Source of the DNA: Bacillota bacterium
GTDB taxonomy: Bacteria; Bacillota; Clostridia; Lachnospirales; Lachnospiraceae
NCBI GenBank assembly: GCA_023434365.1
Contig: JAEYSV010000058.1
Coordinates: 49,708 to 113,707, forward strand
Direction: 5' to 3'
DNA: 64,000 nt
Of this stretch, positions 54,001 through 63,700 are shown one piece after another (the first letter of the stretch is position 1; each line of letters starts with the position of its first letter). The notes below the pieces were generated by a model. The model did not search any database, was not told the DNA's origin, and worked only from the letters and a program-made list of their open reading frames with translations. Made by a program: the position numbers and the translations under genes.

Positions 54001-54996
54001 ATGTTGAAACGGGGAATTGCCACCTTAGTGATACTAGTTATGACAGGTATCATGTTAGCCGGCTGTGGCAAGGATAGTGAACTTACGAAAGTGCAGTTGA
54101 ATGAAGTAGCACACTCCATTTTTTATGCTCCAATGTACGTAGCGATAGAGGAAGGATACTTTGAGGAAGAAGGCTTAGACGTATCTTTGGTAAATGGTCT
54201 TGGAGCCGATAAAACGATGACTGCCGTAATTAGCGGCGAAGCGGATATTGGTTTTATGGGGTCGGAAGCTTCAATTTATGTGTATAATCAAGAAGCAGAA
54301 GATTATGTTGTAAACTTTGCACAGTTGACCCAGCGTGCCGGCAATTTCTTAGTGTCGAGGGATCTGAATGAAGAGTTTTCCTGGGAAAATGTAAAAGGAA
54401 AGACGGTAATTGGTGGCCGTGCAGGCGGAATGCCACAAATGGTATTTGAGTACATTCTGAAGAAAAATGGGATTGATCCAAAAACAGACTTGACCATTGT
54501 TCAAAACATTGATTTTGGTAATACAGCTCCAGCCTTTGCTGCCGGACAGGGTGACTACACAATTGAGTTTGAACCAGCTGCTCATGCTCTTGAGGTAGAT
54601 AAAAAAGGTAAAGTTGTAGCTAGTATGGGTGTCGAAAGTGGTATGGTACCTTATACCGCTTACGCAGCAAAGAAGAGTTATATCGAAAAGAATCCAGAAG
54701 TTATTGCTAGTTTTACCAAAGCAATTCAGAGAGGATTAGATTATGTTAATACCCATACTCCGAAAGAAATCGCTGCTATAATTAAACCGCAGTTTAAGGA
54801 AACAGAGGACGAAGCTTTAGAAGCAATTGTTACAAGATATTATGAACAACAAACCTGGAAAGGGGACACCATTTTCAAGGAAGAAAGTTTTGACTTATTA
54901 CAAGATATCTTAGAGCAGGCTGGTGAGCTTGATAAGAGAGCAGACTACGATAAGCTTGTAATTACAAAGTATTCTGAAGAAGCAATAAAGAAATAA
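54001..54996 (+). CDS. ABC transporter substrate-binding lipoprotein, NitT/TauT family
   Basis: 331 aa. The signal peptide ends in lipobox MLAGC (about Cys22). The fold pattern HSIFYAPMYVAIEEGYFEEEGL, TMTAVISGEADIGFMG, and KTVIGGRAGGMPQMVFEYIL is that of SsuA/ThiY/NMT1-type binding proteins. It stands alone between a nuclease gene and a terminator, without permease or ATPase. The ATPase/permease pair at 25064-26660 is of the same family and lacks a binding protein, so the three may form one importer. AAGGAGG precedes ATG 54001. Confidence 0.9.
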   Translation: MLKRGIATLVILVMTGIMLAGCGKDSELTKVQLNEVAHSIFYAPMYVAIEEGYFEEEGLDVSLVNGLGADKTMTAVISGEADIGFMGSEASIYVYNQEAEDYVVNFAQLTQRAGNFLVSRDLNEEFSWENVKGKTVIGGRAGGMPQMVFEYILKKNGIDPKTDLTIVQNIDFGNTAPAFAAGQGDYTIEFEPAAHALEVDKKGKVVASMGVESGMVPYTAYAAKKSYIEKNPEVIASFTKAIQRGLDYVNTHTPKEIAAIIKPQFKETEDEALEAIVTRYYEQQTWKGDTIFKEESFDLLQDILEQAGELDKRADYDKLVITKYSEEAIKK

Positions 54997-55029
54997 TGTA
55001 CTTAATCATTACCACACTTTTCTATACAA

Positions 55030-55057
55030 CAAAAAGGGGAGCTTTTCGCTCCCTTTT
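55030..55057 (+). terminator. terminator after the binding-protein gene
   Basis: AAAAAGGGGAGC pairs with GCTCCCTTTT around TTTTC. Confidence 0.8.
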
Positions 55058-55103
55058 CTAATGACTTAATTGATTGAGATTAGTGAAATAAACTTAACTA
55101 AGA

Positions 55104-55358
55104 TTACTCTTCGTCAACATCATCCTCTAATTCATCATAATCGTCGTCAAATTCTTCTTCTTCATAATCCTCATCATCATCAAAATCTTCTAAATAATCT
55201 GGTCTAAAATGCTTATAGATAGCGTAACCAATCGCTGCCAAAGCAACAATTCCAGCTATCACACCTAAACAACATAAGAAAGTACATTTCTTTTCTTCTT
55301 TTTTATGCATAAACTCACCGAGTTTCATTGCATTCATTAAATCTTCAAATTTGTTCAT
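55104..55358 (-). CDS. small membrane protein with acidic tail, 84 aa
   Basis: One helix (LCCLGVIAGIVALAAIGYAIY, about 28-48) is preceded by a basic KKEEKK segment and followed by an almost wholly acidic tail from residue 56 on (DFDDDEDYEEEEFDDDYDE). AAAGGA lies before ATG 55358; upstream in-frame GTG is less likely. It is about 100 bp downstream of pcrA on the same strand. No family recognised; the tail suggests cation or basic-protein binding. Confidence 0.7.
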   Translation of the reverse strand: MNKFEDLMNAMKLGEFMHKKEEKKCTFLCCLGVIAGIVALAAIGYAIYKHFRPDYLEDFDDDEDYEEEEFDDDYDELEDDVDEE

Positions 55359-55455
55359 CGGTAGCACATCCTTTCTCTGTGATTGTTATTAGTATTATAA
55401 CACTTCGATGCCATTTTTACTATAATTTTAACATATAAAAAATGGTATTTTTGGT

Positions 55456-57810
55456 TTATTTTTTAAGTTTAGCAAAGGAAGCTAGCATTTTACGCACTCC
55501 GGTTCCTTCAAACTCTACAGAAACCTCATAGTCTTTTCCCTTCTCTACGATATCAAGTACGGTGCCTCGTCCAAACTTAATATGTGAGACCGTGTCGCCA
55601 ATTTTATAATCAATGGAATTCGATGTACTTGCTTTTGTTTTATCAAAGATGGTATTCGTCATACTTTGATTTGTGCCAAAGCCTTTGTTGATGAGAGGAT
55701 TATTAGTCAGCAAATCAAGACCGGTTAGATTACTTTGACGATTTTTCGCTGGTTGTGTATTACTTGGATTCGACATCCTGTTAAAGGAAGTATCATTCAT
55801 GAAGCTATGACTTACGTTCTCCCGGTCAAAAGATAGGCGGGAATTATTACTAGCAGACTCTATTGTTATAAGGTGTCTTGGAATCTCATTAACAAACCTT
55901 GAAGGCTTGTTGAACTGTGTTTCTCCACGCACCATACGCATTCTGGCGCAACTTAAAAAGAGCTCTTTCATCGCACGGGTAATTCCAACATAGCAAAGTC
56001 GTCGTTCTTCTTCCACTTCCGATGGATCATCACCGTTAATTGACATATAACTTGGGAAGATGCCATCTTCCATTCCACAGAGGTATACATATGGGAACTC
56101 CAAGCCTTTTGCACTGTGTAAGGTCATCAAGATCACAACATCGTTACTGTCTTCGACACTATCGATATCCGCCACTAAGGCCACTTCCTCAAGAAAACCG
56201 CTTAAGGTTGGCTGGTCATCACAATTTTCCTGATAGATGGTAATCTTATTAATTAACTCATTGATATTTTCAATACGGCCTTCGGCTTCATCGGAACCTT
56301 CTTCTTCTAATTCTCTGACGTAACCGGTGGCTTCAATAATTTCTTCAAGTAAGTCCTTAAGTGAGTAGTCTGAATTAGCAGTTTTTTGCTTCAGAATCTC
56401 AATTAAGCTGACAAAGCCAGAGAGTTTTGTTAGGGAACGACTCATTCCCGGAATACTTTCTGCATGCTTTAGAGCATTGTAAAAACTGATATCATTTTCG
56501 ATTGCATAGCTACTAAGCCGATCAATGGTGGTTAGTCCAATACCACGGCGTGGAATATTAATGATTCGTTTAACTGCGATATCATCCAAACCGTTATCTA
56601 TCGTTTTGAGATAAGCAAGCATATCCTTAATTTCTTTTCTATGATAGAAATTTACGCTGCCGACAATCTTATAAGGAATGTTAAGAGCAACCAGTTTTTC
56701 TTCGAAGATACGAGACTGGGCATTCGTCCGATAAAGGATTGCAAAGTCTTTGCGACTGGCGCCTTCCTTCAGGCGTTTATTTATATCAGATACGATTCTG
56801 CTTGCCTCATCAAACCCTGTTTCAAACTGAGTAAAATGAACGGGACTTCCTTCTTCATTGGCTGTCCAGAGAGACTTATCTTTTCGTTCGCTGTTATTAC
56901 GAATGACTTCGTTGGCTGCGTTTAGAATGTTTTTGGTGGAGCGGTAGTTCTGCTCGAGTTTAATCACTTGCGTGTTGTCAAAGCGTTTCTCAAAACTAAG
57001 GATATTTTCGATATTTGCCCCACGGAACTTGTAGATAGACTGATCATCGTCACCAACAACACAGATATTATGTTCCGTCTCTCCATTCTCGTTGATGGTG
57101 GTTGCCAGGTGGCTAATTAGTCGAAACTGTGCCGTATTCGTATCCTGGTATTCATCCACCATGATGTATTTAAAACGATTCTGATATTGTTTAAGTACAT
57201 CAGGACACTCAGAGAAAAGATGACAAGTTAACATAATCAGATCGTCAAAGTCACAGGCGTTGTTACTGCGTAATCGTTTCTGGTATTCTGCGTAAGCTGC
57301 CGCTACTTTCTTACTGGTATAATCTCTTCCAGATTCCCGTTCAAAACGATCTGGCCCTATCAATTCATTTTTTGCATTAGAGATGGCTGCAAGAATTGTT
57401 TTTTCTTTAAATACCTTTGGGTCATAATCAAGATATTTGATTACATCCTTCATTAAGCTTTTCTGATCATCTGTGTCATAGATGGTAAAGCTTTTTTCAT
57501 ATCCAAGTCGTTCAATGTGTCGTCTTAAAATTCGCACACAGGTAGAGTGAAAGGTGCTTACCCAGATGTTTTCACTTCCGTAACCAACAATATTATCGAC
57601 ACGTTCCCGCATTTCTCTTGCCGCTTTGTTCGTAAAAGTGATGGCTAATATATTCCATGGATTTACTCCATGTTCCTCTATAAGATAAGCAATACGATGT
57701 GTTAGGACTCTGGTTTTACCAGAGCCTGCGCCAGCTAATAAAAGTAGTGGACCTTTATTGTGTCGTACGGCCTGAAGCTGCTGTGGATTAAGGGAATCAT
57801 AAATACTCAT
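55456..57810 (-). CDS. pcrA: ATP-dependent DNA helicase PcrA/UvrD
   Basis: 784 aa. Superfamily 1A motifs are complete: Q motif LNPQQLQAV, Walker A AGAGSGKTRVL, LAITFTNKAAREM, DEYQDTN, VGDDDQSIYKFRGA, LEQNYRS, and TLHSAKGLEFPYV / EEERRLCYVGITRA. The C-terminal Tudor-like domain that binds RNA polymerase in PcrA is present (KIGDTVSHIKFGRGTV). It removes RecA, unwinds DNA in repair and resolves transcription conflicts. ATG 57810. Confidence 0.96.
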   Translation of the reverse strand: MSIYDSLNPQQLQAVRHNKGPLLLLAGAGSGKTRVLTHRIAYLIEEHGVNPWNILAITFTNKAAREMRERVDNIVGYGSENIWVSTFHSTCVRILRRHIERLGYEKSFTIYDTDDQKSLMKDVIKYLDYDPKVFKEKTILAAISNAKNELIGPDRFERESGRDYTSKKVAAAYAEYQKRLRSNNACDFDDLIMLTCHLFSECPDVLKQYQNRFKYIMVDEYQDTNTAQFRLISHLATTINENGETEHNICVVGDDDQSIYKFRGANIENILSFEKRFDNTQVIKLEQNYRSTKNILNAANEVIRNNSERKDKSLWTANEEGSPVHFTQFETGFDEASRIVSDINKRLKEGASRKDFAILYRTNAQSRIFEEKLVALNIPYKIVGSVNFYHRKEIKDMLAYLKTIDNGLDDIAVKRIINIPRRGIGLTTIDRLSSYAIENDISFYNALKHAESIPGMSRSLTKLSGFVSLIEILKQKTANSDYSLKDLLEEIIEATGYVRELEEEGSDEAEGRIENINELINKITIYQENCDDQPTLSGFLEEVALVADIDSVEDSNDVVILMTLHSAKGLEFPYVYLCGMEDGIFPSYMSINGDDPSEVEEERRLCYVGITRAMKELFLSCARMRMVRGETQFNKPSRFVNEIPRHLITIESASNNSRLSFDRENVSHSFMNDTSFNRMSNPSNTQPAKNRQSNLTGLDLLTNNPLINKGFGTNQSMTNTIFDKTKASTSNSIDYKIGDTVSHIKFGRGTVLDIVEKGKDYEVSVEFEGTGVRKMLASFAKLKK

Positions 57811-58016
57811 AATTTGTACCGCCTTTGATAAGTTTTTGCAACGAGCTTCCGTAAAACGAAAGCAAACATATGTTTATTATACCATTATGTTATAGTTAGG
57901 ACAACTCATAGTTCTAAAAGGAAAAATCTATTTACATGTAGTTTTAATTACTATATAATAGAGGAGATAAGGAAGTTGATTTCTTCCATTGAGCGAATAT
58001 AAGCGAGGTGAATATC

Positions 58017-59015
58017 TTGGCTAACTCTAGTGACATTTATATAAAACGAATTATTAATGAATTAAAAAAGATTGATTATATTAAGCCGGGTGAAATTCCG
58101 AACATTGATTTGTATATGGATCAGGTGACAACCTTTATGGATGAGCATCTTTCAATGTCAAAACGATATGATGATGATAAGATGTTAACTAAAACTATGA
58201 TTAATAACTATACAAAAAATAATCTTCTGCCTTCTCCAAACAAGAAAAAGTATTCCAAAGAACATATGCTTTTATTAATTTTCATTTATTATTTTAAGAG
58301 TTTTTTATCCATAAGCGACATTCAAAGTATTTTTACCCCACTGATAGAAAAATTTTATACAAATAAGAGCGAAGTGGATTTGGAGGATATCTATTCTGGA
58401 ATTTTTGATTTTGTACGAGATCAGATTGAGCCACTAACGAAGGATGTCATTCGTAAATATACCAAAGCCCAACAAACTTTTCCTGAAGTGGAGGATAAGG
58501 AAGACCGTGAATTTTTGAATACCTTTTCCTGTGTTTGCATGCTAAGTTTTGATGTGTATGTGAAGAAAATGATTATTGAGCGAATTATCGACCAGGAAAT
58601 CTCGAATATGCGTACGAAGCCTAACGCTACGAAGGAAGCTGCACAAAAGGTGGCAAAAGAAAAGGGTAACGTAGAAAAAGAGAAGACTCCGAAAGAAAAA
58701 GGTAGCGTAGATAAAGATAAGACCGCAAAAGAAAAGGCAGCCAAAGCAGCAAAAGCTCAAAAAGCAGCGAAGGAACGGGAAGCAAAAGCGTTGAAGGCGC
58801 AGCAAGAAGCAAAAGAGAAAGTCGCCAAACTTGAACGAGAAGCAAAAGAAAAGATTCAAAAGGCAGAGCGTGAAGCAAAGGTACTTAGTGAACAGGCAGA
58901 ACTTTTGAAACAGCAGGCATTAAAGCTAGAACAAGAAGCATTGGAAGCGGAGAGTAATGCAACCAAAGAGCGCGAGGAAGAAGAATTTAATAATATGCAA
59001 CTTCAGCCAGAATAA
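58017..59015 (+). CDS. DUF1836 protein with Lys/Ala/Glu-rich coiled-coil tail
   Basis: 332 aa. The first ~190 residues fit DUF1836: TMINNYTKNNLLPSPNKKKY (a MerR-like winged helix-turn-helix), HMLLLIFIYYFKSFLSISDI. From about 205 to 330 the chain is a highly charged K/A/E repeat (KEKAAKAAKAQKAAKER), predicted coiled coil, not usual for the family. TTG 58017 lies 6 nt after GAGGTG; the GTG inside that ribosome site is less likely. Probably a DNA-binding regulator; target unknown. Confidence 0.82.
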   Translation: MANSSDIYIKRIINELKKIDYIKPGEIPNIDLYMDQVTTFMDEHLSMSKRYDDDKMLTKTMINNYTKNNLLPSPNKKKYSKEHMLLLIFIYYFKSFLSISDIQSIFTPLIEKFYTNKSEVDLEDIYSGIFDFVRDQIEPLTKDVIRKYTKAQQTFPEVEDKEDREFLNTFSCVCMLSFDVYVKKMIIERIIDQEISNMRTKPNATKEAAQKVAKEKGNVEKEKTPKEKGSVDKDKTAKEKAAKAAKAQKAAKEREAKALKAQQEAKEKVAKLEREAKEKIQKAEREAKVLSEQAELLKQQALKLEQEALEAESNATKEREEEEFNNMQLQPE

Positions 59016-59036
59016 ATAAACTTAATAAATTGCAAT

Positions 59037-59070
59037 AAAAAACCAGAAAGCACATGCTCTCTGGTTTTTG
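59037..59070 (+). terminator. terminator after the DUF1836 gene
   Basis: AAAAACCAGA pairs with TCTGGTTTTT, closing with T5. Confidence 0.85.
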
Positions 59071-59121
59071 TTATTCATGGATAAGTACAAGAAGTACTTG
59101 ATTATTCTCATAGGGAAATGT

Positions 59122-59418
59122 TTATTTGTCCTCTGTAAGAATGCGCTTAAATACCATATCATAGCCATCATTGCCATAATTCAGGGAACGGTTAACGCGA
59201 CTGATTGTCGCAGTAGAAGCGCCTGTTTTTTCTGCAATCTCCAGGTAGGTTTTATGCTCACGCAACATCTTAGCTACCTCAAAACGCTGCGATAAGGATA
59301 ACAGCTCATTGATGGTACAGATATCTTCAAAAAAGATGTAGGCTTCTTCTCGGTCTTTTAGACTTAGAATGGCGTCAAACAGAAAATCAACTGCTGGGGT
59401 TTTTATCTTTTTGTTCAC
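59122..59418 (-). CDS. YerC/YecD family TrpR-like regulator
   Basis: 98 aa. TrpR-like fold: LSLSQRFEVAKMLREHKTYLEIAEKTGASTATISRVNRSLNYG contains the helix-turn-helix, and the N-terminus AVDFLFDAILSLKDREEA fits YerC. Close homologues are short DNA-binding proteins of unclear ligand. The start is GTG 59418 after TGGAGGG. Confidence 0.9.
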   Translation of the reverse strand: MNKKIKTPAVDFLFDAILSLKDREEAYIFFEDICTINELLSLSQRFEVAKMLREHKTYLEIAEKTGASTATISRVNRSLNYGNDGYDMVFKRILTEDK

Positions 59419-59520
59419 GGAAATCCCTCCAGATGCAATTTATAATTCATATCGTAACGTAGTATAATTTTATCACGATAAAGTCTTAAAGTAAAGATGA
59501 TTTGTGAACAATTTGTAAGT

Positions 59521-59606
59521 CATTTACACTTTGTAAGTCATTTACTCATCGTAATCATTTACATTTTCTAATTGATTCACACGTCGCAATCATTTACACT
59601 TTGCTT
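59521..59606 (-). repeat. 17-18 bp tandem repeat at the 3' end of the PHP gene
   Basis: Five units of CATTTACACTTTGTAAGT type start near 59521, 59539, 59556, 59574 (degenerate) and 59591. The last overlaps the end of the PHP gene, and its TGA stop (59590-59592) belongs to the repeat. Confidence 0.8.
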
Positions 59607-60318
59607 TTCTTGTATTTACAAAGCTTAATAACTTCTCAACCGAATCATTGACAACAAGCTCAGAAGGGAAGTCAACCTCCGCAAGAAGTTCCTTGGCAAA
59701 AGAAAAGTCGCCAATAGCGGTATCTACATGCGCATCGGTACCTAGCGTGATACTTGCGCCATATTGTTTACACAGTTTTAGATAGGTAAGTACATTCTCT
59801 CTTGCATTTTCACGAAAAGAGTAAGGGCTTAAGGAGCTGTTATTTAACTCTAATAATACTCCGGCTTCCTTGGCTGCTCTTACAATCACTTCATAATCTA
59901 GTGGAAAACGGCTGTCATCCGGATGACCAATGATATGAACATATGGATTGGCAATTGCACCAAGGACCGCATCCGTATTGTCTTTGATAGATCCTGGTTT
60001 GATGGTAGCAGCGTGCAGGCTGGCAATTACAAGATCCATTTCGCGAAGTGGGTACGCATTCATGTCAAGTTTGCCGGTTTTATCGATAATATTGGCTTCC
60101 GCTCCAAGTAGTAACTTTATACCAAGCATGGTGCGCGGTACCACTTTTAGGTTATGAAAATAAAAATCATGGCAGGTTCCTGGCATTGCAGGACCGTGTT
60201 CGGTAATGGCTAATAGAGATAACCCTTTTTCACTGGCTGCCTGTACCATTTCCTTCATTGTGTTATAAGCATGTCCGCTTACATAAGTATGGGTATGAGT
60301 ATCAAGAATGTATTTCAT
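59590..60318 (-). CDS. PHP domain phosphoesterase (YcdX-like)
   Basis: 242 aa. Metal ligands of the PHP barrel: DTHTHT (5-10), ITEHGPAMPG, GAEANI, SLHA, IIGHPDD, LELNNSS, TLGTDAH. The layout matches YcdX, a trinuclear-zinc phosphatase. Cytoplasmic. Its last codons (KAKCK) and stop arise from the downstream tandem repeat. GAAGG precedes ATG 60318. Confidence 0.9.
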   Translation of the reverse strand: MKYILDTHTHTYVSGHAYNTMKEMVQAASEKGLSLLAITEHGPAMPGTCHDFYFHNLKVVPRTMLGIKLLLGAEANIIDKTGKLDMNAYPLREMDLVIASLHAATIKPGSIKDNTDAVLGAIANPYVHIIGHPDDSRFPLDYEVIVRAAKEAGVLLELNNSSLSPYSFRENARENVLTYLKLCKQYGASITLGTDAHVDTAIGDFSFAKELLAEVDFPSELVVNDSVEKLLSFVNTRKAKCK

Positions 60319-60565
60319 AGTAGCCTTCTTTCTTTACAGTGCAATCTGTTAACGGGTTCTGTGTCATCATTTGAAGTCAGAAGATTTCGCAATGAAATGC
60401 TTACATGATTATATCATAAAAGAAAAGGATTGCAAGGTTTGATGGAAAGATGTGTATTGCAATAATGGGAGTGGGAGCATATAATATTGAATATTGTAGT
60501 CAAAATAGGCCAGAAAGTGCTTTGTACTAAGATGCAGAGCGTGGTTAACTGAGAGGATGTTGTAG

Positions 60566-61474
60566 GTGAAAGTAAAAGCTATGATTGCGTTATTTGTCAG
60601 TACGATTTTTTGGGGAAGTGCCTCCGTGTTTATGAAGACTTCACTAGAAAATATGACGCCGTATTATCTGCTTGCATTCCGTTTTATATTAGCAGGGGTT
60701 TTGTTAGTAATGATATTTTATAAAAAGCTTATTCATATAGAAAAACGATTATTATTAACGAGTATTGGTATGGGGGTGCTACTTTACTTTGAGTTTTTGT
60801 TCTTTACCATTGGATTACAGTATACCACTGTCACAAAAGTATCGTTTATAGTAGGTTCGTATATCATTTTAGTACCATTTATATATATCGCAATTAATCG
60901 TAAGTTACCTAGAAAGGTCAGCTTTCTGGCATCTGTTATTTGCCTGATTGGAGTAGGATTTGTCGTACTTGATAATGGAATTAGCGGAGTGAATAAAGGG
61001 GATATGATTACCTTTTTATCCACTATCAGCTACGCGCTCCACATTGTCATCACAGCAAAAGTTGTGAAAAAAGCAGACCCAGTCACCATCAATGTTGTGC
61101 AGATTGGTGTTGCAGCCATTGTGGCAACCATATTTGCCCTAATAATGGAACCATGGCCAAGTGTAATTAGTGGTGGCAGCATAGGCAGTATTGTCTATCT
61201 GGCGATTGGTGCCACTATCATTCCATATGTACTTAGTGTGTATGGGCAAAAATATACGTCTACGACAACGGCAGCAATTATCCTATCCTTTGAGTGTGTG
61301 GCAGGATGCGCAAGTGCAATCATAGTGTTAAATGATATTCTTACAACGAATATTGTCATTGGGGCAAGTCTCATTGTGGGCTCGCTGATTATATCGGAAA
61401 TTGGTGAAAAGATGATGGAGCGGATGATAAGACCATTTATGATTAGTAGAGCGTCAGTGGAGAAAGAGAGTTAA
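60566..61474 (+). CDS. EamA/DMT family transporter
   Basis: 302 aa, ten membrane helices in two EamA repeats. FWGSASVFMKTSLENMTPYYLLAFRF is the typical first repeat; YGQKYTSTTTAAIILSFECV the typical second. A metabolite exporter is likely; substrate unknown. GTG 60566 follows GAGAGGATG. The preceding 250-bp gap (60319-60565) shows no gene. Confidence 0.92.
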   Translation: MKVKAMIALFVSTIFWGSASVFMKTSLENMTPYYLLAFRFILAGVLLVMIFYKKLIHIEKRLLLTSIGMGVLLYFEFLFFTIGLQYTTVTKVSFIVGSYIILVPFIYIAINRKLPRKVSFLASVICLIGVGFVVLDNGISGVNKGDMITFLSTISYALHIVITAKVVKKADPVTINVVQIGVAAIVATIFALIMEPWPSVISGGSIGSIVYLAIGATIIPYVLSVYGQKYTSTTTAAIILSFECVAGCASAIIVLNDILTTNIVIGASLIVGSLIISEIGEKMMERMIRPFMISRASVEKES

Positions 61475-61566
61475 GCGAAAGTTAGGGCGAAAAGAAAAGC
61501 CTATTAGAACAAGTTTACACATTATAATTTAACAGAAATATAACTTAACAGGGAGAACATCATAGC

Positions 61567-62232
61567 ATGGAAACTTATCAGGAGAAGAATTTGCTGAAAG
61601 AAATAAGAAACAGAGAAAGAATGTTATGGGTCAAGAAATTTGTGGCTTGCCTTATCGGAGTACTTGGCATCAGTGTTGCCATCACGTTATTTCGTCTGGC
61701 TAACATGGGAACTGACCCATTTAGTTGTGCGAATCTTGGTATCGCTGATTTTATCGGAATTCAGTTTGGCATCTCACAAATCATCATCAATCTTATACTA
61801 TTTGTGTTATTATGGAAGATAGGTCGTAGCTATTACGGGATAGGAACTGTCCTTAATATGTTTTTATGTGGTTATGTATCGGATTTCTTAATGTGGGTCC
61901 TCCATCCATTGGGCAGTCCTACCAATATGGCAATCAGAATAACACTTATGTTGTTAGGGGTAATCTGCTGTAGTTTTGGTCTTGCCTTATATTGTTCTGC
62001 AGAAGCCGGAATCTCTCCTTATGATACGTTAGCATATGCGATTGATGAAGTGTCAAAGCATAAGCTGCAATTTCGCTATGTGCGAATCGTCGCAGATATC
62101 CTATGTGTTGCAATTGGATATTTCCTTGGTAGCACGGTAGGGATTGCCACAGTTATCATTGCTCTTTGTACTGGACCAGCGGTGCAGTTCTTACGTACTC
62201 ATTGGCTAGATAGGAGTTTGTGGGGGAATTAG
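61567..62232 (+). CDS. YczE/YitT-like membrane protein
   Basis: 221 aa, five helices. FRLANMGTDPFSCANLGIAD and YCSAEAGISPYDTLAYAI are the two conserved loops of the YczE/YyaS family. The role is unknown; Bacillus YczE affects secondary-metabolite production. GGGAG precedes ATG 61567. Confidence 0.88.
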   Translation: METYQEKNLLKEIRNRERMLWVKKFVACLIGVLGISVAITLFRLANMGTDPFSCANLGIADFIGIQFGISQIIINLILFVLLWKIGRSYYGIGTVLNMFLCGYVSDFLMWVLHPLGSPTNMAIRITLMLLGVICCSFGLALYCSAEAGISPYDTLAYAIDEVSKHKLQFRYVRIVADILCVAIGYFLGSTVGIATVIIALCTGPAVQFLRTHWLDRSLWGN

Positions 62233-62340
62233 TTATTGTCATTGCGCAATGCATCAATTGCGAAGTACTTGCTATTTATTGCGAAATGATGTACTATTTA
62301 TAAAGCGATAAACAGTGTATATACAACAAGAGGGATAAGA

Positions 62341-63495
62341 ATGAAACGAGTGCTTAAATGGGTGGATGAGATGAGGCTTTTGGCCGATTATCGTCGAGGC
62401 GAGTTTTTATCAGCGTATTTACTAAACAAATTATATAATATGTGGATCATATGGGGACTTGTGGCGATAAGCAGTGTAATACATATTTTTACCGTTGGAT
62501 ATGATAAGCTATTCGATGGATCGATGAAATCAATAGCGGTACTCATTTTCTGCTTAATTACAATTCTTTATGGTTTTATATTTCCAGTCTACATCAACTA
62601 TGCTACCCACTCAAGTAAGATGGGACATAGTATAATCTATAGTTTTGTATTTCTTTGTCTCAGTGCGGAAGTACTGTTTATACGAAATGAAATCATCAAT
62701 GTTGGAACACCTTATAACTATATTGTATTGATGTTTGTGCTATCTTCGATTGCTAATTTTACATTAAAAGAGAATCTAGGCATCTTGTTGTCATTAAATG
62801 CGGTCTTATTATTGGCTTGCTGGAATGACTTAGAATGCTGTGAACTTCAAGGTACGGTTGAGCATGGTTACTATGTAAGATCCATGGTAATTATAATACT
62901 TGTTAGTTTTGCCGTGGCATTTCGAAATCACGCGAATTATCTTCGAACCGTAAAGGATAAGCATACCCTTAGTAAGGTGGGAGAAACAGATCTACTCACC
63001 ACATTGTTAAACCGAAGAGGGTTAGCTCAATGTATCAAAAGAAGAGGATATCAGAATAATATAGCTGTATGTATGTTAGATATTGATGATTTTAAGGCTT
63101 ATAACGATACTTATGGGCATGATAAAGGAGATTACTGCTTGCAAAAAGTATCCTCCTGTCTGCAGATTCTGGAGCAGAAACATGATGCGGTATGTATTCG
63201 ACACGGTGGTGAAGAATTCGTCATTGTTTTCTTTGGAGAAGTGTATGAGGAGATTAAGCAATCCTTGCAACATTGCTTAGAAGAGATTAGAAGATTAAAA
63301 ATCAAATCAGGTGTCGGAGCAACTTTGCCTTATGTGACTGTTAGTATGGGCCTTGCTTTTAGAGAAACCGGCGTAATGAGTTTGGAACAGTACAATGAGG
63401 TGATTGCCCAAGCAGACTGTAAGCTTTATCAGGCAAAGCAAAAGGGCAAGGATCAGTTGGTTAGTGAAGAGACTATAAGGGCAGTGAAGAACTAA
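62341..63495 (+). CDS. membrane diguanylate cyclase
   Basis: 384 aa. About six membrane helices (35-200) are followed by a GGDEF domain. The active site is intact as Gly289-Gly-Glu-Glu-Phe293, and ETDLLTTLLNRRGL and MLDIDDFKAYNDTYGHDKGD hold the metal/GTP residues. No RxxD inhibitory site is seen before the motif. The last codons (AVKN and TAA) lie in the purine-rich repeat. GAGGG precedes ATG 62341. Confidence 0.93.
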   Translation: MKRVLKWVDEMRLLADYRRGEFLSAYLLNKLYNMWIIWGLVAISSVIHIFTVGYDKLFDGSMKSIAVLIFCLITILYGFIFPVYINYATHSSKMGHSIIYSFVFLCLSAEVLFIRNEIINVGTPYNYIVLMFVLSSIANFTLKENLGILLSLNAVLLLACWNDLECCELQGTVEHGYYVRSMVIIILVSFAVAFRNHANYLRTVKDKHTLSKVGETDLLTTLLNRRGLAQCIKRRGYQNNIAVCMLDIDDFKAYNDTYGHDKGDYCLQKVSSCLQILEQKHDAVCIRHGGEEFVIVFFGEVYEEIKQSLQHCLEEIRRLKIKSGVGATLPYVTVSMGLAFRETGVMSLEQYNEVIAQADCKLYQAKQKGKDQLVSEETIRAVKN

Positions 63496-63700
63496 GAGCC
63501 TATAAAAGATAGTGAAGAACGAAGAGCCTATAAAAGATAGTGAAGAACGAAGAGTGAAGAGTGAAGAGATATAAAGATAGTGAAAAGATAGTGAAGAGAT
63601 AAAAAGATAGTGAAAAGATAGTGAAAAGATAGTGAAAAGATAGATAGTAAAAGATAGATAGTAAAAGATAGATAGTGAAAAGATAGTAAAAGATAGTGAT
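63480..63700 (+). repeat. purine-rich tandem repeat tract, copy 3
   Basis: It starts with GGGCAGTGAAGAACTAAGAG, which includes the stop of the cyclase gene, and passes into AAAAGATAGTGAAGA units and then short AAAGATAGATAGT units. It is about 220 bp, nearly free of pyrimidines other than T. Confidence 0.9.
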
